Positions 37,401-43,824 of a stretch of DNA of 43,934 bases are shown here, one piece after another. Position 1 is the stretch's first letter; every line of letters starts with the position of its first letter. Origin of the DNA: CAZJYI01 sp964550025 (GTDB lineage Bacteria > Verrucomicrobiota > Kiritimatiellia > UBA8416 > CAYOBW01). Below the pieces are notes generated by a model. It made no database searches. It was not told where the DNA came from and saw only the letters and a list, made by a program, of their open reading frames with translations. The DNA lies in contig CAZJYI010000095.1 in the NCBI GenBank assembly GCA_964550025.1, positions 1 through 43,934 of the forward strand. The letters run 5' to 3'. The position numbers were made by a program, and so were the translations under genes.

Positions 37401-39432
37401 TGTCGCCGGCACAAACGTGATCGCCGTGGAGCTGCATCAGGAAACCACCAACAGTGTCGACGCCAGCTTTGATCTCGCGCTGACGGGACAGCTTGGCTAC
37501 CCCGTCGTGGCCTTTCATCCGCTACCCACGGTGGGGGGCTTCTCGCTGTCCGCCACGCATACCAATCTGTCGTCACCCTGGCCGACCGATCATTCCGGTT
37601 GCGCCCTGGAACCCGCGACGGACGAGATCGTGGTCGTCCTGAATCGCGCCGGCCCCTACCCGGGTGCGCCGGCCATTCACGTCTATGACCGCGATGGTGT
37701 GTTCCAACGCAGAGTCGAACTGCCGGGCTTCGATGATGCCGAGGGCATCAGCCAGTACGACCCCAGCCGCGACGAGTACGCCATCAGCGAGGAGGGGGTG
37801 GCCGACATCACCGTGGTGACGATTACCACCAACACGACCTCCGCCGCGAAGTCGTCCGGCCGAATCTACTCGACCGGCATGTCCCTGGGAAACCGCGGGT
37901 TGGAAGGGGTGAGTCGCGATCGGGCGCGCAACCGTCTCTACAGCGTGAAAGAGAGCGCCCCGATGGCAGTCTACCGGTTCCCCGACACTCCCGGACCTGT
38001 AACCGTTGAACCGCTCTTCGACGCCGAGCAGGTGTTCGAGGGACACGCCACGGATCTCTCCGATGTCTTCTATGACGCGCGCTCGGACCGCCTGCTGATT
38101 CTGAGTCACGAGGCGCGGACCGTCTTCGAATGCGACCTGAAGGGGAACATCATCGATTCCCTTCCCCTCGACGCCGTCCAGGCCGAAGGCGTTGCTCTCA
38201 GTGCCGACGGCACGGAGATGCACATCGTCAGCGAGGCAAATCACTACTACCGGTACTCGCGCCCCGGTCCGGACACGACCGGCGGCGAGGGCGTAACCGC
38301 CGAGTTCGATGTACGCCTGACCTCCCCCTGGACCAACGCCGTGTCGGTGGACTACGTTGTGAGCAGCGACACGGCCGTGTTCGGCAGCGACTACACAAAC
38401 GGCTTCGCCGCCGTAACGGGAACGGTCCACTTCGCCGCCGGCACGACGACAGGGGTCGTCTCGCTGGCGATTATCGAGGACGGTGAGCTCGAGCGCGACG
38501 AGACGCTTCGGATTGTCTTGCGCAACCCGACCCACGCCCTGCTGGGCGGCTACACGCAGCACCTGCACACGATCGCGGGGACGACGGGGGTTCTCCTGAC
38601 GGTCTCCTCCGAGCACGGAACCGCGGTTCCGCCGGAAGGCCTGCACGGGCTGTTGGAGGGAAGCACGACCAGCTGCAGCGTGGTCGATTCGCCGCGGACA
38701 AGCGGCGCCACGCAGTACGTATGTGTAGGCTGGGCGGGAAGCGGCGACGTTCCGGCGTCGGGCACGGGCACCAATACCGGCGCTTTTGCCGTCAACCGGG
38801 ATTCCGCCATCGCGTGGCTTTGGGCGACCAACTACTGGCTTGCGGTCCGAACGGAAGGTCCCGGCTCGGTTTCCAACGGCAACGCCTGGTACACGTCGGG
38901 AACCAACGCGGACCTGGTTGCCACCGGCGCCCCCTACTACGGGTTTGCCGGCTGGTCCGGAGACACCGCGGGGGGCGACACGAACCAGGCCCGCTTGATT
39001 GTCACTATGGACCGGGGGCGTACGCTCACGGCTGCGTTTTCCGCCCTGTTGGCGGCGCACGGCACGCCGCAGTGGTGGCTCGCCCGGTATTACGGGCACA
39101 CCAACGACTTCGATCGTGCCGCCCTCAGCGACACCGACCGCGACGGGCTGGCCGCCTGGAAAGAGTACTGGTCGGGCACCAGTCCCACCGACCCGACGGA
39201 GGGACTATGGGTACACGCAATGAACAGCGGCGCCGGCGGCAGTCGGTGGGTGATCCACTGGAACAGCGTCACCGGCAGACTGTACAGTGTCTACAGCACC
39301 CCAGACCTTACGTCGCCATCCTGGACCACAAACCTCTACCGGGCCCCCGGCAACGGCAGTCTCATGAGCTACACCAACAACCACGCCGATGTACAACTCT
39401 TCTTCCGGCTGGGCGTGGAGGCGGGAGATTAG
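25480..39432 (+). CDS. Giant multidomain exported adhesin-like protein (4650 aa)
   Basis: TTG 25480 is the chosen start: GGGAGG (25469-25474) sits 5 nt upstream and it opens a signal peptide (RIESAVVSLAVLCASSVSL, to about residue 25). Domains in order: lamin-tail (26-147), chitobiase-like (181-257), CotH kinase-like (307-694), chitobiase-like (737-807), lamin-tails (817-984, 991-1131, 1138-1317), Ig-like (1324-1411), then a mix of nine fibronectin-like units with [YFHS]WG motifs, four Calx-beta units (1507, 1714, 3181, 4269), three DUF2341-LamG pairs (from 1829, 2639, 3296), a PA14-like sandwich (2366-2530), a galactose-binding-like fold (3838-4007), an SdiA-regulated/phytase-like propeller (4011-4262), an InlB-type repeat (4371-4525) and a C-terminal WWLARYYGHTNDF module. 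It is probably surface-attached, binding glycan and calcium. The first third mirrors the protein at 8451-14294. Confidence 0.9.
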   Translation: MRIESAVVSLAVLCASSVSLSIAQADGLVINEFVAINDESLLDASGNSPDWIEIYNGASSNINLQGWFLTDASWNLTKWAFPSNDLLPNGYLIVFADNSSVSQINGELHANFKLDGDGEYLALVRTNAAGATIVHEFAPGYPEQHTDVSYGFGPASDYRYFATPTPGAINAGGASDFVADTKFSHDRGFYSNAFSVTISSATEGAEIHYTLNGDDPTTNSTLYTGPVHITGTTTLRAKAFKTGLYPTDIDTQTYLFVDDIMHQSPNGEAPGPDWPDYNVNGQQIVYGMDPDVYGDPRYTNLMGDALLAIPSISVVTDLYNLFDPSKGIYVRAGNDGINWERPCSLELLNPDGSKGFQVNAGIRIRGGYSRSNGNPKHAFRLFFRQEYGAGKLNYPLFEDEGVDAFDKIDLRTAQNYSWSFAYGTANTLVRDIFSRDLMGACGQPYTRGRYYHLYLNGHYWGIYQTEERPEAAYAASYMGGDREDYDVVKPPSRGGRTVYATDGNLDAYRDLYDMTMAGFDSNERYYRAQGLNLDGTVNPAYTNLLDVENLADYMLVTYYSGDKDGPGSRFTTINNFFCIFNRENPDGFKSMEHDSEHSLNTGVNNMVTPLTTEGSQWRYFNPHWLHERLALSNEEYRVAFGDRTYKHFFNDGCMTLASTTNMFRHRAAQIDMAIIAESARWGDDSDKTESRTPRTKDNHWVPAVNAAVNWMNGRIATVISQLRSQGWYPSIDPPALSRHGGTFGAAFDLTMSAPHEIYYTADGSDPREAITGNAVGIEYTSAVPIEHTVHLKARAKNGDEWSALSEVFFFATNPSPLRVTEVMYNPREPRGNETNAAAGNDAFEFIELQNTGSHTIGLARTRLTGGIEFDFTESAVSVLAPGECVVVVKNRAAFTNRYAGRLPMKIAGEFEGNLGNGGDEVTVVDGLDTRISLLAFDDRRGWPPAADGAGHSLVPLVLDDQLNGALDYGGHWRASAHIDGSPGEADPAPVTDVVINEIMAHTDYDDPGHPEYDSNDWLELFNTTAAGITLADWYLSDDEDELKKWQIPASNVVATLGWIVFDEVTGFHNPVATGFGLNKDGEEVYLSYLPGTAEDRVADCVRFKGQERDRSLGHHGDGNGYWFALFPTPGAANATPTQEVVIGEIMYHPKPTADDPEDNTNDEYIEIHNVAAGRVDLWNGAGTWRIDGGIEYTFPSNSFLASGERLVVVSFNPTNSARMGRFLNAYGLTNGEVRVLGPYSGKLSNRGERVALERPQAPDVAGGDTSWVIVDEVIYFDQAPWPASADGTGRPLQRTADQGAGNDPRNWEAGFWASPGLEGATFRLSSPEYGDTVLLGATFDVSAAIDPAAVSGTVRHVEFFMDGGSICLDTNEPYGCTMPPVAEERGYSLTATMVDDVGAHPSREVIVYGSSVNNGAVSNITADSAVLSGYLSNDGSAEGTIFWGETHQGTNRTAWAHEISLGRRTGGFSAPIAGLLANKVYFFRCYATNRYGADWAAAADRFTTAQPTVTLSIAGSPFLENGGTATVTAQLDILSASNVTAHLAFTGEAVLGADFAASGTTIVIRAGDPSAGISLSGMDDAELETPESFLVTIDSAANAATGTPGSVAGSVISDDPLIANSSPTDITDSTATLRGTLSYGHLADVVVYWGTGDGATDKAAWSNATSLGALPEGPFSRGVTELHANQTYYYRSYATNAGGHAWADSTTNFTTRPPAVSVADITVTEGDSGTRAAVFSVRLSAPSAVDVSVDYATADGFALAGVDYTATTGTLTIAAGQPEGEVVVTVRGDAESEWPSEDFFLDISDPANCTIADSRGVGTIADDDVDVYLVDWVYRMKITFGGYDKGERLSRFPALVVLDTNLPDFSYDLFESPTGGDLRFANSNLTSLLNYEIERWDTNGESLVWVQVPELAGTNSHIWVYWGNPADTNHLPCVTNGATWPYPYESVWHMTEPNVINSAGDSDGTANGNVTSEGLVGDGQFFNNNYIRIADKNDVLPHDEVTVSCWMRTSGGWRDQWQGLVGKDGRGNYNRDWTLRRRRYANYGTFRVTATSATDDPNGRTDLGDDEWHYVVGVYGGGRRYLYVDGVEDLEVNDSGAIATSQQRVYIGGDSGGGRRHRGWIDEVRIAHEARSSNWVWAAWMNMASNSAFNTMGRVESVDPDMPFQFMVYGATNVTDSSAYLTARLTSTGTAETVVSAHWGPTNGGRVAADWANSVSFGAVSEAPPVDFSTNVTGLAPNTPYFYAYRAANAHGTNWVSAEFSTAGTPAVANTGGATNTGPGLATLHGSLTNASDAVVTVYWGHEDGGTNATSWAESVAVGSVAGKHAFSTELSGLLYGLGYYYRCYATNAYGHDWSESSTLFTGGAPRPPYLPGLLAGTLPSAWDPATPNPGTTNFLGPHAGATQSFPPWGDNTTWVYTGEVYLNGGTYHWAENIDDNTLLKIDGTTYINDAVWNVPARSGPITKSAGWYEIEVRFGNGRGGAGPVVNNGWTRTKGFGYNIDGNNSNQGGDYTYPEDDGNMTMFRHSNTNLGAGTLELGIENGPATNVTLGSALLTATLAASGSVYDVWVYWGDEDRGTNTTWDHSAFVGSFTNRTAAISHPLAGLSSDATYYYSFRATNVMADSWGDPSRSFTTPIDTNQWSRRMEVTFAGYDRGATLSDFPVLVVFNTDIAGFSYDQFASSSGDDLRFTEPDGTLLNHEIEKWDVDGDSLVWVRVPGLEGTGADSILAHWGNAVAGAPPPATNGAVWASGFEAVWHFSESNGTSTADSSGNRYHGTRLGDAAFTSGGMPGNGMRFGGASGYVDAPDGFADFRGGMTVSAWVKTDDYTGNWTRIIDFGNGPGVQNIFFARETTSDDWRFDIRNGIAPGSSALTAYNVVELGQWQYVSATIADDGVHTAAFYVDGESVASGTVTLPPLVTRVNNYIGRSNWGNDSFFKGAMDELRLSSRARSVDWVWAEWLNMASNASFCSFGPVEQRASTSLANLAATDVTATSATLQGVLTTTGGVYDAYVHWGQTDGGTATGLWAETAFIGTCTNGGSTNLRHTVTGLVSGMTYHYTFRAQGSETNLWGTPESSFETMGLPVVSNSLPTDITANSATLGGVLTKGSGAQAIVYWGLTDGVTNSGAWAHATSIGAVSAGPFGTNIALLAGGAYHYRCYVTNAYGHDWADSTARFSTPPAAVSVADAVVREGDSGVTQAHFAVTLSAPSASNVTVRFATSNGTAEAGADYAATNGILAIPAEASGGQIEVTVFGDTVDEWPSETFHLALHNPSNATMADDRAAGTIEDDDIDAHLAEWPFRTKITFSGYEGSDVLTNFPALVRLGAHINGFSYGGFASPTGADMRFSDAGLTALLNYEVERWSPAGTSLVWVQVPEISGTNTHIWAYWGNEAAGAVPPSYTLNGAAWSQDYAGVWHLAETNAAGPYDDSSPLANAATIGGTPDNAAGVVGAGKYFHNSVEYMRTIQSVPIVGNAPRTVCAWIRPESGEQHGHFLSLGANSQPYGVLSPFTTGTRLGVWWGQGDAWLSSHYMVAEAWQHITVSHDGDTARVYVNGRRTDAVGVSLDTVLAQAELGSSGWQNHAGTHRFTSDEFRVSTVARRPDWIHAVWLNQLSNGVFNSHGPVLSDVPAILNLPASDLTATSASFNGVLVSTGASPASVSLYWGTSDGGADRSAWAHTNDFGPQTGPTPLALSTNISGLTDQTTYYYRFSATNASGASMGTPSQSFTTPSRLPAIVNDAPTLEDGTSMTLNATLTATGNAPATVYVSWGREDGGSSTGLWQHTVLVGACTSAPPAAFHARFSGLTPRTTYFYRFHAANAFGRAWAPATHSATTPDYVNMTLIAAGSRWRYEDSGTEPGTAWRDPSFDDGAWPVGPAQLGFGDGDEATTNASGHVTTYYRHTLELTAADVTALAAAETRLALLRDDGAVVYINGTEVERSNMPTGTIDHLATATSRVDGAEEDVFIEYTVDSGLFVAGTNVIAVELHQETTNSVDASFDLALTGQLGYPVVAFHPLPTVGGFSLSATHTNLSSPWPTDHSGCALEPATDEIVVVLNRAGPYPGAPAIHVYDRDGVFQRRVELPGFDDAEGISQYDPSRDEYAISEEGVADITVVTITTNTTSAAKSSGRIYSTGMSLGNRGLEGVSRDRARNRLYSVKESAPMAVYRFPDTPGPVTVEPLFDAEQVFEGHATDLSDVFYDARSDRLLILSHEARTVFECDLKGNIIDSLPLDAVQAEGVALSADGTEMHIVSEANHYYRYSRPGPDTTGGEGVTAEFDVRLTSPWTNAVSVDYVVSSDTAVFGSDYTNGFAAVTGTVHFAAGTTTGVVSLAIIEDGELERDETLRIVLRNPTHALLGGYTQHLHTIAGTTGVLLTVSSEHGTAVPPEGLHGLLEGSTTSCSVVDSPRTSGATQYVCVGWAGSGDVPASGTGTNTGAFAVNRDSAIAWLWATNYWLAVRTEGPGSVSNGNAWYTSGTNADLVATGAPYYGFAGWSGDTAGGDTNQARLIVTMDRGRTLTAAFSALLAAHGTPQWWLARYYGHTNDFDRAALSDTDRDGLAAWKEYWSGTSPTDPTEGLWVHAMNSGAGGSRWVIHWNSVTGRLYSVYSTPDLTSPSWTTNLYRAPGNGSLMSYTNNHADVQLFFRLGVEAGD

Positions 39433-39560
39433 TGCCTTCTCTCGGGAATCCGCTCGTCTGCAACACGCCCCGCTTCAGCCACAGCCCCGGGCCCGGTCGG
39501 TGAACTGGTAATCGTGCTCTCGTTCGCGACGCGCGCTCTCTTCAGCCTGATAGATGCCAT
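39429..39560 (-). CDS. Possible small Arg-rich protein (43 aa)
   Basis: ATG at 39558-39560 is preceded by AGGAG 7 nt upstream, a good ribosome site in an otherwise gene-free gap. The product, beginning MASIRLKRARVANESTITSS, is basic with no signal or membrane segment. It overlaps the end of the giant gene by 3 nt on the opposite strand. It is too short to judge by composition, and I know no homologue. Confidence 0.3.
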   Translation of the reverse strand: MASIRLKRARVANESTITSSPTGPGAVAEAGRVADERIPERRH

Positions 39561-39657
39561 CTCCGTTCTCCTTTCCCTTCCGGAACAGGTTGACGGCCCA
39601 TTCGTCTTGATCTGACCTCCGCAAACGCCTACTTTCACCTCGCACACAGGAGGTACC

Positions 39658-40917
39658 ATGCCGAAAACCGACTCGCTACGTTCCACTCTGACTATCTTTG
39701 CGCTGACATCGCTGATTCCCGCCCTGCTGTCCGCGGAGCCGAACTGGCCCCGCTTCAGGGGACCGGACGGTCTGGGACACGTACAGGAGAAGGGGTTCCC
39801 GGCTCGCTGGAGCGCGGCGGACATCACCTGGCGAACGGCCCTGCCCGGCAAGGGCCAGTCCTCCCCCTGCATCTGGGAGGACCGCGTCTTCCTCACCTCG
39901 GCCAAGAAGCCGGCCGATGGAGGCATCGAGCGCATCGTACTGGCCGTGGATAGAAACGATGGACGCATTCTCTGGCAAGACACGGCCCACGCCGGCCGGG
40001 CCGAGAAATCGCACGGCATGAACGGCTTTGCTTCGCCGAGCTGTGCCACCGATGGCAGACACGTCGTGGCCTTCTTCGGGAGAGGCGGACTGCACGGCTA
40101 TTCGGCCGACGGTCAGAAGCTGTGGTCGCACGATCTCGGTGAGTTCCCGGGGCCGTGGGGTACGGCTGCCTCGCCGGTCATCGTCGACGGGGCCGTCATC
40201 CAGAACTGTGACGCCCAGGGGGCTTCCTTTCTCGTCGCCTTTGACGTGAAATCGGGCAAGCAGATCTGGAAGACCCGGCGCACGGACAAGCCCCGTGGCG
40301 GCTGGAACACGCCTATCATTATCGACGCCACCGAACGGCGCGAGCTCATCCTGAACGGAGAAGAAGCGGTCTGTGCGTATGATCCCGTCTCCGGCGAAGA
40401 GCTGTGGTCCTGCCGCAGTTTCATCGGCCGTGGGACACCGATGCCTGCCTACGGGCTCGGGATGCTCTTTGTCCTCAACGGGAAAGCGGGCGACGTCTAT
40501 GCCGTCAAGCCGGGAGGGAACGGAAACGTGACGGATACCCATCGGGCATGGCACTCGCCGCGCAAAGGCGTGCGCGACCTCGCGTCTCCCATCCTGGTGG
40601 AGAACATACTCTACGCCGTGGATTCCGGCGGCAAGCTCATGGCGTATGACGCCGAATCGGGCAAAGAGCTCTGGGCTGCCAGGCTCGAAGGCAAGTACTG
40701 CGCCTCGCCACTTCTCATCGACGGCGGCATTCACTTCCACAACGAAGCGGGAAAGACCGTCATCATCAAGCCCGGAGACAAACTGCAGATCGTGGCCGAA
40801 AACGATCTCGCCCCCTCCTCTCGCGAGATCTTCCGGGCAACGCCCGCCGCGTCCAAGGGGCAGCTCTTCTTCCGCTCGTCGAACGCTCTCTACTGCGTGG
40901 GGAAGAGGGGCCGCTGA
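39658..40917 (+). CDS. Secreted PQQ-like beta-propeller protein (419 aa)
   Basis: A signal peptide (residues 1-26, ending ALLSA) precedes EPNWPRFRGPDGLG, the N-terminal hallmark of planctomycete-type PQQ-like propellers. Blades include LAVDRNDGRILWQDT, HGYSADGQKLWSHDL, VAFDVKSGKQIWKT, CAYDPVSGEELWS and MAYDAESGKELWAARL, about seven units filling the whole mature protein. AGGAGG lies 5 nt before ATG 39658. Unlike the larger fusions it has no methyltransferase-like domain and no enzymatic partner nearby. It is presumably periplasmic; whether it binds PQQ or acts as a scaffold (BamB-like) cannot be told. Confidence 0.92.
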   Translation: MPKTDSLRSTLTIFALTSLIPALLSAEPNWPRFRGPDGLGHVQEKGFPARWSAADITWRTALPGKGQSSPCIWEDRVFLTSAKKPADGGIERIVLAVDRNDGRILWQDTAHAGRAEKSHGMNGFASPSCATDGRHVVAFFGRGGLHGYSADGQKLWSHDLGEFPGPWGTAASPVIVDGAVIQNCDAQGASFLVAFDVKSGKQIWKTRRTDKPRGGWNTPIIIDATERRELILNGEEAVCAYDPVSGEELWSCRSFIGRGTPMPAYGLGMLFVLNGKAGDVYAVKPGGNGNVTDTHRAWHSPRKGVRDLASPILVENILYAVDSGGKLMAYDAESGKELWAARLEGKYCASPLLIDGGIHFHNEAGKTVIIKPGDKLQIVAENDLAPSSREIFRATPAASKGQLFFRSSNALYCVGKRGR

Positions 40918-41048
40918 GCCTGGCGATGGTGTGAACTAGCCCGTAGGAACGACGGGAATTGCAGAACCTGCTGCATTCTCAAGAGCCCTGCTTTTGCGCT
41001 GTCAAGCGGTCTGCGGATTGACTACTTTTGGACAGGGAGTGCCTCGTC

Positions 41049-42635
41049 ATGGACGTCTACGACAAGCTCACGGACCCGATCGCGTTTGCCGTCTTCCTTG
41101 CGACGTTGCTCTTTCCCATTGCCGTGGGCTTCCTGGTGATGCGCCGGACGCGCAACCAGTCGGACTACTTCCTCGGCGGGCGCGCCATGGACCGTCTGAC
41201 GGTTGCGCTGTCGGCCGTGTCTTCCGGCCGTTCCTCCTGGCTCGTGTTGGGCGTCTCGGGTATTGCGTGGAAACTGGGTGTCGGTGCGGTCTGGGCGATC
41301 GTCGGGTACACCGCGGTTGAAGCCATTCAGTTTGCCACCTTGGGGCGCCGCCTGCGGCAGGCCGCACAGCGGCACGGCGCCATCACCCTGCTGGACTACT
41401 TCGAAGCGCGCTTCCAGGATCGAAGCCATGTCATTCGCGCCGTCGGGGCCGTCATCATCGGTGTCTTCATCACGGCCTATGTGGCGGCGCAGCTCAATGC
41501 GGGGGCCAAGACGCTGAGTACGGCACTGCAAGTCCCGCTCTGGATCGCGCTGCTTGCCGCCGGGACCATGATCCTGGTCTACATGGTGCTCGGCGGCTTC
41601 GTGGCGGTGGCCTACAACGACGTCATTCGCGCGATCGTCATGCTGGTGTCTCTGGTGGCGTTGCCCGTGGCGGGTCTGGTCAGACTGGGAGGATGGAATG
41701 CCGTACTGTCGACGCTGGGCCGGCTTGCCCCCGGGCACCTCGATCCGTGCGCCCTCGGCCTCGGCGCAGCCGTCGGATTCGTGGGGATCGGCCTGGGCTC
41801 GCCGGGGCAGCCCCACATTCTCGTCCGCTACATGTCCATCGACGACCCGCGCCACCTGACGCTCTCGGCTGTTGTCGGCACGTTCTGGAACATCGTGCTG
41901 GGTCTCGGCGCCGTCGCCATCGGGCTCGTGGGCCGCGCCCTGGTTCCGGAAGCCTCCGGCCTCCCCAACGCGGACCCGGAGATGATCTACCTGGTGCTGT
42001 CGTCACGGTGCTTCGGGCCGGTGTGCTACGGCCTGCTGGTCGGCGGCGTCTTTGCCGCCATCCTCTCCACCGCCGACTCCCAGCTCCTGGTCGTGGCCTC
42101 GACGGCCGTGCGCGACGTGTGGGAACAGATACTCAGACGGGGTGTCGCATCGGACGAGAAACGCCAACTGGCGCTGTCGCGCCGGGTGGTTGTCGTCTCG
42201 GGTCTCGTGGCCATGGCCCTGGCCTACGCGGCCAGGGACCTCGTCTTCTGGCTCGTGCTTTTCGCATGGAGCGGCCTGGGCGCAGCCTTCGGACCGGCGC
42301 TCATCCTGTCGCTTTACTGGAAACGCACCACGCGCGCCGGTGTCGTGGCCGGAATGCTGACCGGAACGATCGTGACGATCATATGGAGACTCTGGCTCAA
42401 GCAACCCACCGGCCTGTACGAACTGATCCCCGCCTTCTTCGGCGCCCTCGCGGTCATCGTCGCCGTCAGCCTCTACTCCGGCCGGGCGAATCAGGGGTCA
42501 GACCTTGAGAATGGAGTTTGCGGGACCGCAATGGATGCAACCCGCGACTCCCGCATTCATTCCGCGGTTGCAGGGAACTCGTCCTGCGAGAGGACGCTTG
42601 AGGCGATAACTGTCAGACGCTCACGAACGCCCTGA
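41049..42635 (+). CDS. Sodium/solute symporter, PutP-like SSS family (528 aa)
   Basis: Twelve to thirteen hydrophobic helices cover residues 9-480. SSS-family marks are SDYFLGGRAM after helix 1, SSGRSSWLVLGVSG, GSPGQPHILVRYMSI (the PutP loop), and AAILSTADSQLLVVAST in helix 8, which carries the sodium-site Ser/Thr pair. The closest family is sodium/proline symporters. ATG 41049 is chosen over TTG 41028 for the GGGAG 10 nt upstream. From about residue 482 (42494) to the stop, the sequence is hydrophilic, unlike the family, and coincides with repeat-like DNA (see findings). The last 23 bp overlap the convergent gene. Confidence 0.88.
   Translation: MDVYDKLTDPIAFAVFLATLLFPIAVGFLVMRRTRNQSDYFLGGRAMDRLTVALSAVSSGRSSWLVLGVSGIAWKLGVGAVWAIVGYTAVEAIQFATLGRRLRQAAQRHGAITLLDYFEARFQDRSHVIRAVGAVIIGVFITAYVAAQLNAGAKTLSTALQVPLWIALLAAGTMILVYMVLGGFVAVAYNDVIRAIVMLVSLVALPVAGLVRLGGWNAVLSTLGRLAPGHLDPCALGLGAAVGFVGIGLGSPGQPHILVRYMSIDDPRHLTLSAVVGTFWNIVLGLGAVAIGLVGRALVPEASGLPNADPEMIYLVLSSRCFGPVCYGLLVGGVFAAILSTADSQLLVVASTAVRDVWEQILRRGVASDEKRQLALSRRVVVVSGLVAMALAYAARDLVFWLVLFAWSGLGAAFGPALILSLYWKRTTRAGVVAGMLTGTIVTIIWRLWLKQPTGLYELIPAFFGALAVIVAVSLYSGRANQGSDLENGVCGTAMDATRDSRIHSAVAGNSSCERTLEAITVRRSRTP
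42495..42572. repeat. Repeat-like DNA forming the tail of the symporter gene
   Basis: GGGGTCAGACCTTGAGAATGG begins at 42494 and resembles GGGACAGACC units seen near 18000. Two hairpins follow: TTGCGG/CCGCAA (42518-42531, 2-nt loop) and TGCAACCCGCG/CGCGGTTGCA (42536-42546 with 42563-42572, one bulged C). The density of palindromes inside a coding tail suggests an inserted REP-like unit. Confidence 0.5.
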
Positions 42636-43773
42636 GGACGTCGCGCAGGTACTCCCGCTCGGGCTCGCCCATGCTCATGTTCCGGAGTTCAATCTGGTCT
42701 TTGTCCGTCCGAATGACGATGGAGCGGGGGTTGATGAGGCCACGCGAGGACTCCATGACGACTTCCTCGATGCGGTCCACCGGCAGCACTTTGACCTTGC
42801 GCGGGAGGACACGGTAGGCCTCGTGGATGAGCTCTCCGGCACGCACGCGGATGCGCTGCCGGCGGCACCTGACGAGGATGACCATGAACAGGATGAGGAG
42901 GAACGGAGCGGCAAGCGCAAGCGTGCCCGCGACGGCAAGCGTAACGTCGCGCGGTTCCCCGGAGGCGGCAGAGGACCACAGCGGAAACACCCTGCGGGCC
43001 GAGGCGGCCACCATGGCTGTGGCGCCGAGGAGCGCCAGCACCAGAGGCGCCAGGCACCCGATGCCCATCTTGTAGGGCGGCAGATCGATGGTGAGCGTGT
43101 CGCCCTCGACCCGCACCACGGAGCGGAGTCCGGCCGGAGCCTGCGGTAGCTGAACGGGCTCGCCGCGTCGCCGCGCCCGCGTCCGCAGGGACTCGTCCAG
43201 CTCCCCCGCCGCCCGGACAACGGTCTCCTCCCCACTCGACGTGTCGGCCACGGGGAGCCCGCAGAACTTGGCAATCCGCTCAGCGTAGGCCCGCGCTTCC
43301 AGGTACTCCAAGGGATCGGCGAGCTCAATCGGATCCCGTTCCCCGTTCGGCTGCACACACACGGGGTATCTTGCCGTGTCGGGCCCGCTGGACGAGCCGT
43401 GCACCTTGCGGGTGAGCGTGACCCGGGCAAGGTCGCCGAACCGGTAGACGACCTCACGTGTCTTCTTCGCGGCGCTGCCCCACTGCGCGGTCAGCGTTCC
43501 CTCCCGCCGATTGATGACCACCCCGAGGAGAACGGATCCGCACAGGAACCCACACCCGGCAAGTGCAATCAGCAGGCCGAAGATCGCCCACGCAATGCCC
43601 GCGCCGAGAGGGGCGTCCCCGGGCCGCCATCCCGCGACCCAGGCAATACCCACCCCGATGAGGGCGACACCGAAGAACAGCAGTATCCCACCGCAGCCGA
43701 TCTTGCCGCCCCTGGTAGCCCTGCGGATGACAATGCGGTCCCGGTCCGTGGTTTCCTCGGCGTTCGCTGACAT
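42613..43773 (-). CDS. Membrane protein of unknown function with four helices (386 aa)
   Basis: ATG 43773 follows GAGGGAG by 4 nt; an in-frame ATG further up (43878) has no ribosome site. Helices lie near residues 25-47 (CGGILLFFGVALIGVGIAWV), 54-85, 232-255 (GCLAPLVLALLGATAMVAAS) and 270-295. Between helices 2 and 3 is a roughly 145-residue soluble part. After helix 4 comes a PH-like beta region (RIRVRAGELIHEAYRVLP, VDRIEEVVMESS, SIVIRTDKDQIELRNM). The two helix pairs each followed by a beta-rich segment suggest an internal duplication. It resembles membrane PH-domain or DUF3592-type proteins only in general design; I cannot name a family. Confidence 0.8.
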   Translation of the reverse strand: MSANAEETTDRDRIVIRRATRGGKIGCGGILLFFGVALIGVGIAWVAGWRPGDAPLGAGIAWAIFGLLIALAGCGFLCGSVLLGVVINRREGTLTAQWGSAAKKTREVVYRFGDLARVTLTRKVHGSSSGPDTARYPVCVQPNGERDPIELADPLEYLEARAYAERIAKFCGLPVADTSSGEETVVRAAGELDESLRTRARRRGEPVQLPQAPAGLRSVVRVEGDTLTIDLPPYKMGIGCLAPLVLALLGATAMVAASARRVFPLWSSAASGEPRDVTLAVAGTLALAAPFLLILFMVILVRCRRQRIRVRAGELIHEAYRVLPRKVKVLPVDRIEEVVMESSRGLINPRSIVIRTDKDQIELRNMSMGEPEREYLRDVLRAFVSV

Positions 43774-43787
43774 CAAGCTCCCTCGCC

Positions 43788-43813
43788 TGTATACCCCATT
43801 TGTATATCCCATT
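43788..43813. repeat. Tandem 13-bp repeat upstream of the membrane-protein gene
   Basis: Two head-to-tail copies of TGTATAYCCCATT (43788-43800 and 43801-43813) lie 15-40 bp upstream of ATG 43773 on the minus strand. Further up, the minus strand reads TTGACA (43848-43853), 17 bp and CATGAT (43825-43830), a possible promoter that would place the repeat in the 5' leader. It could be a regulator site pair. Confidence 0.4.
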
Positions 43814-43824
43814 TCCCTCACAGC

